Shown in pieces: positions 63,944-64,000 of a stretch of 64,000 nucleotides of DNA. How positions within the stretch are numbered: position 1 is the first letter of the stretch; the number at the start of each line of letters is the position of its first letter. A program made the position numbers and the translations under genes. The DNA is taken from contig VXOJ01000010.1 in the NCBI GenBank assembly GCA_009840115.1, positions 23,759-87,758 on the forward strand. Reading direction: 5' to 3'. The notes beneath the pieces are model-generated. The model had not been told where the DNA came from. It worked only from the letters and a program-made list of their open reading frames with translations, and did not search any database. The stretch comes from Gemmatimonadales bacterium. Lineage in GTDB: Bacteria; Gemmatimonadota; Gemmatimonadetes; Palauibacterales; Palauibacteraceae.

Positions 63944-64000
63944 GGGACGGTGGGGAGTGGGGGGGTGGGGGGGGGGGGGGGGTAAAAGTAGGGGGGGGGG
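63944..64000. other. Poly-G low-complexity end, probable sequencing/assembly artefact
   Basis: The last ~57 bases are almost all G with a few T and A, including runs of ten or more G. This is unlike any other part of the window and replaces the expected first codons of obgE. It looks like poly-G read ends at a contig edge, not biology. Confidence 0.8.

Noticed and set aside
63944..64000. G-quadruplex or telomere-like element at the window end
   Set aside because: The runs are irregular, abut a damaged gene and lie exactly at the sequence end, which fits a sequencing artefact better.

Overview
The window is a very GC-rich stretch (roughly 70% by eye, not computed) from a free-living type bacterium. 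It is packed with housekeeping genes and I see no insertion sequence, prophage, integrase or CRISPR array. It looks Gram-negative: there is a lipoprotein with a lipobox, a RseP-type protease and a secreted propeller protein. Several gene families (Minf_1886, the GlmU-like sugar nucleotidyltransferase, six-bladed propellers, the compact gene order) remind me of Gemmatimonadota. That placement is an inference; a 16S or marker-gene search would be needed to settle it. No gap between genes exceeds about 220 bases.

Layout. Positions 1-13,300 (minus strand) hold one translation and RNA block, transcribed towards position 1: rimP, nusA, an L7Ae-like gene, infB, a DUF503 gene, rbfA, truB, ribF, a propeller gene, rpsO, pnp, an M16 peptidase and a truncated alanine dehydrogenase. 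Positions 13,480-15,530 (minus) carry murA and pgeF. A DUF948 gene stands alone on the plus strand at 15.7-16.2 kb. Positions 16.2-21.7 kb (minus) carry a lipoprotein, serS, an orphan histidine kinase and a UvrD/PcrA helicase. Positions 21.85-24.9 kb (plus) carry a mannose-1-phosphate guanylyltransferase, a GlmU-like transferase and a metallo-beta-lactamase-fold protein.

From 54.5 kb down to 25.0 kb the minus strand is an almost unbroken series of overlapping genes: rsmE, a HIT protein, mutS2, dnaG, a zinc-ribbon coiled-coil protein, rsmD, coaD, a short pta, a STAS/SpoIIE partner-switching pair and ksgA. Then comes a Rex-headed operon (rex, exonuclease, thiolase, CPBP protease, 3-hydroxyacyl-CoA dehydrogenase, acyl-CoA dehydrogenase, glyA). 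It continues with Minf_1886, a zinc ribbon, nnr, thiL, plsC, eno, ftsB-like, tRNA-Met, thiI, uppS, cdsA, dxr and rseP. The plus-strand cluster at 54.75-58.45 kb encodes the non-oxidative pentose phosphate pathway (tkt, rpiB, tal). The last part (58.4-63.9 kb, minus) is obgE, dprA, hemW, hrcA and dnaJ.

How the genes work together. Much of the window is translation and RNA metabolism, envelope precursor supply (dxr, uppS, cdsA, plsC, murA) and DNA replication and repair. The most informative regulatory feature is a perfect Rex operator lying over the predicted start site of the rex operon, whose downstream genes are NADH-linked acyl-CoA enzymes. The most notable protein feature is a MurA with Asp in place of the fosfomycin-target Cys. 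The final ~60 bases are low-complexity poly-G and appear to corrupt the 5' end of obgE, so the window probably ends at a contig edge.
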